From Candidatus Zhuqueibacterota bacterium (GTDB lineage: Bacteria > Zhuqueibacterota > Zhuqueibacteria > Oceanimicrobiales > Oceanimicrobiaceae): DNA of 64,000 nucleotides. Shown here in pieces: positions 63,108 to 64,000 of this stretch. The notes under the pieces are model-generated. The model saw only the letters and a program-made list of their open reading frames with translations, searched no databases and had not been told where the DNA came from. The stretch covers positions 1 through 64,000 of the forward strand of contig JAJDAF010000065.1 in NCBI GenBank assembly GCA_029261995.1, in the 5' to 3' direction. Made by a program: the position numbers and the translations under genes. Numbering within the stretch: the stretch's first letter is position 1; each line of letters begins with the position of its first letter.

Positions 63108-63947
63108 ATGAAAAAACTTATCATCAACGGGGCGCTTACGGGGATGGTGCCCACCAAGAAAGAGACTCCCCACATCCCAATTTCTCCGGATGAGATCGCT
63201 GAAGATGCATATCTCTGCTGCCGTGCAGGCGTCTCGATCCTGCATCTGCATGCACGCGAAACAGACGGTGCACCTTCGTACCGGGCGGAAATCTACCGCG
63301 AGATTATTCTCAAGGTGCGGGAAAGGTGCCCGGGCGCCATCGTTTGTGCATCCACCAGCGGCCGGACCTTCGGAGCTTTCGAACAACGCTCGCAGGTGCT
63401 CGATCTCGAGGGCCAGGCCAGGCCGGACATGGCCTCGCTGACGCTCGGTTCGCTCAATTTTCCGCAACAGGCTTCGGTCAACGAGCCGGCCATGATCCGC
63501 CGATTGGCAGACAAAATGCGTGAGCGTGGCATCGTTCCTGAGTTAGAAGTGTTTGACTTCGGCATGGTTGACTACGCAAAGTATCTGATCGAACGAAAAG
63601 TCCTGCAGGAACCCTTTTATTTCAACGTTCTACTCGGTTCGCTGGGCACTCTCAGCGCAACGCCGTTCCATCTGGCGACGCTGACCCAGGCGTTTCCAGA
63701 CTCCGCCACCTGGGCCGCAGCCGGAATCGGCCGTTTTCAATTCCATGTCAACGCGATGGCGATTGCAATGGGCGGTCATGTACGCGTCGGCCTCGAGGAT
63801 AATCTTTACATGGATACACACAAGGAAACGCCGGCCACGAACTTGAGTCTGGTGGAGCGCCTGGTGCGGCTGGCGCGCGCCACGGAGCGCCAAATCAGCA
63901 CCCCTGAAGAAACCAGAAAGCAAATTGGACTTCCGCTTGGGTGTTGA
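63108..63947 (+). CDS. BKACE (DUF849) beta-keto acid cleavage enzyme
   Basis: A 279-residue TIM-barrel, zinc-dependent enzyme of the beta-keto acid cleavage family (Kce-like). ILHLHARETDG gives the zinc histidines, SLTLGSLNFP and GGHVRVGLEDNLY the later metal/substrate residues including the glutamate. The family condenses a beta-keto acid with acetyl-CoA to acetoacetate and a CoA ester; lysine fermentation (3-keto-5-aminohexanoate) is the best known member. The substrate is not determined. It lies 102 nt after the acyltransferase gene and could be unrelated to the glycan. No ribosome-binding site is obvious. Confidence 0.85.
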   Translation: MKKLIINGALTGMVPTKKETPHIPISPDEIAEDAYLCCRAGVSILHLHARETDGAPSYRAEIYREIILKVRERCPGAIVCASTSGRTFGAFEQRSQVLDLEGQARPDMASLTLGSLNFPQQASVNEPAMIRRLADKMRERGIVPELEVFDFGMVDYAKYLIERKVLQEPFYFNVLLGSLGTLSATPFHLATLTQAFPDSATWAAAGIGRFQFHVNAMAIAMGGHVRVGLEDNLYMDTHKETPATNLSLVERLVRLARATERQISTPEETRKQIGLPLGC

Positions 63948-64000
63948 TCCGAGCAGGCGCAATCACGCAGGCAATCCGGCCAGACACACCGCCCTCGGTA

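Noticed and set aside
1-64000. tRNA, rRNA, CRISPR arrays, transposases, integrases or attachment sites
   Set aside because: None could be supported by reading either strand; the repeats found are short palindromes and two-copy intergenic elements, not arrays or insertion sequences.

Overview
The window looks like chromosomal DNA of a Gram-negative bacterium of moderate GC content. It carries an OmpA-type peptidoglycan-binding protein, a lipoprotein signal, several Shine-Dalgarno-preceded genes and many TTG/GTG starts. The gene mix (arabinokinase-type glycosyltransferase, FetAB, BKACE, kinesin-light-chain TPRs, dispersed GTCATTCCCGC palindromes) would suit an uncultivated environmental lineage, but I cannot place it in a phylum from sequence alone. 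I saw no rRNA, tRNA, CRISPR array, transposase or integrase.

Left flank (about 1-14.9 kb). This is a run of loosely connected housekeeping and envelope genes: a VWA/OmpA protein, a saccharopine/lysine-dehydrogenase-like enzyme, PilZ, DinB-like and NFACT-R proteins, a TolB-like propeller lipoprotein, an internally duplicated membrane protein, a Gfo/Idh/MocA-GMC oxidoreductase pair, an arabinokinase-like glycosyltransferase, a TPR protein, a DUF302 protein and a FetAB-type transporter. Two intergenic repeat families lie here, each in two copies.

Glycan/NRPS region (about 15-62.4 kb). A leftward three-gene unit (GT-C membrane glycosyltransferase, GT2, UDP-galactopyranose-mutase-like flavoprotein with an extra membrane domain) precedes a rightward unit for an Sfp-type phosphopantetheinyl transferase and GDP-L-fucose synthesis (gmd, fcl). 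Facing it is a 35-kb leftward run of 22 closely spaced or overlapping genes (57.8 down to 22.8 kb). In order of transcription these are an ABC exporter, GT4, NodB-type deacetylase, a one-module NRPS, a GT-A-like protein, a three-module NRPS, two alpha/beta hydrolases, GT4, GT10 fucosyltransferase, two GT2/GT7 enzymes, two sulfotransferase-like proteins, GT2, two FkbM methyltransferases, GT4, GT2, GT4, a GT62-like enzyme and a NodZ-like GT23 fucosyltransferase. To the right are two more GT2 genes, an oxidoreductase, another glycosyltransferase, a PglD-like acyltransferase and a BKACE enzyme.

Interpretation. The PPTase would activate the four NRPS carrier domains, Gmd/Fcl would supply GDP-fucose to two unrelated fucosyltransferase families, and the other GTs, methyltransferases, sulfotransferases and deacetylase would build and decorate a glycan. 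The ABC protein would move a product or lipid-linked intermediate across the membrane. The most economical hypothesis is an exported fucosylated, O-methylated, sulfated glycan joined to a peptide of up to four residues. The link between peptide and glycan is inferred from operon structure only. The third adenylation domain carries core-motif lesions, so the real peptide may be shorter or that module may be supplied in trans.
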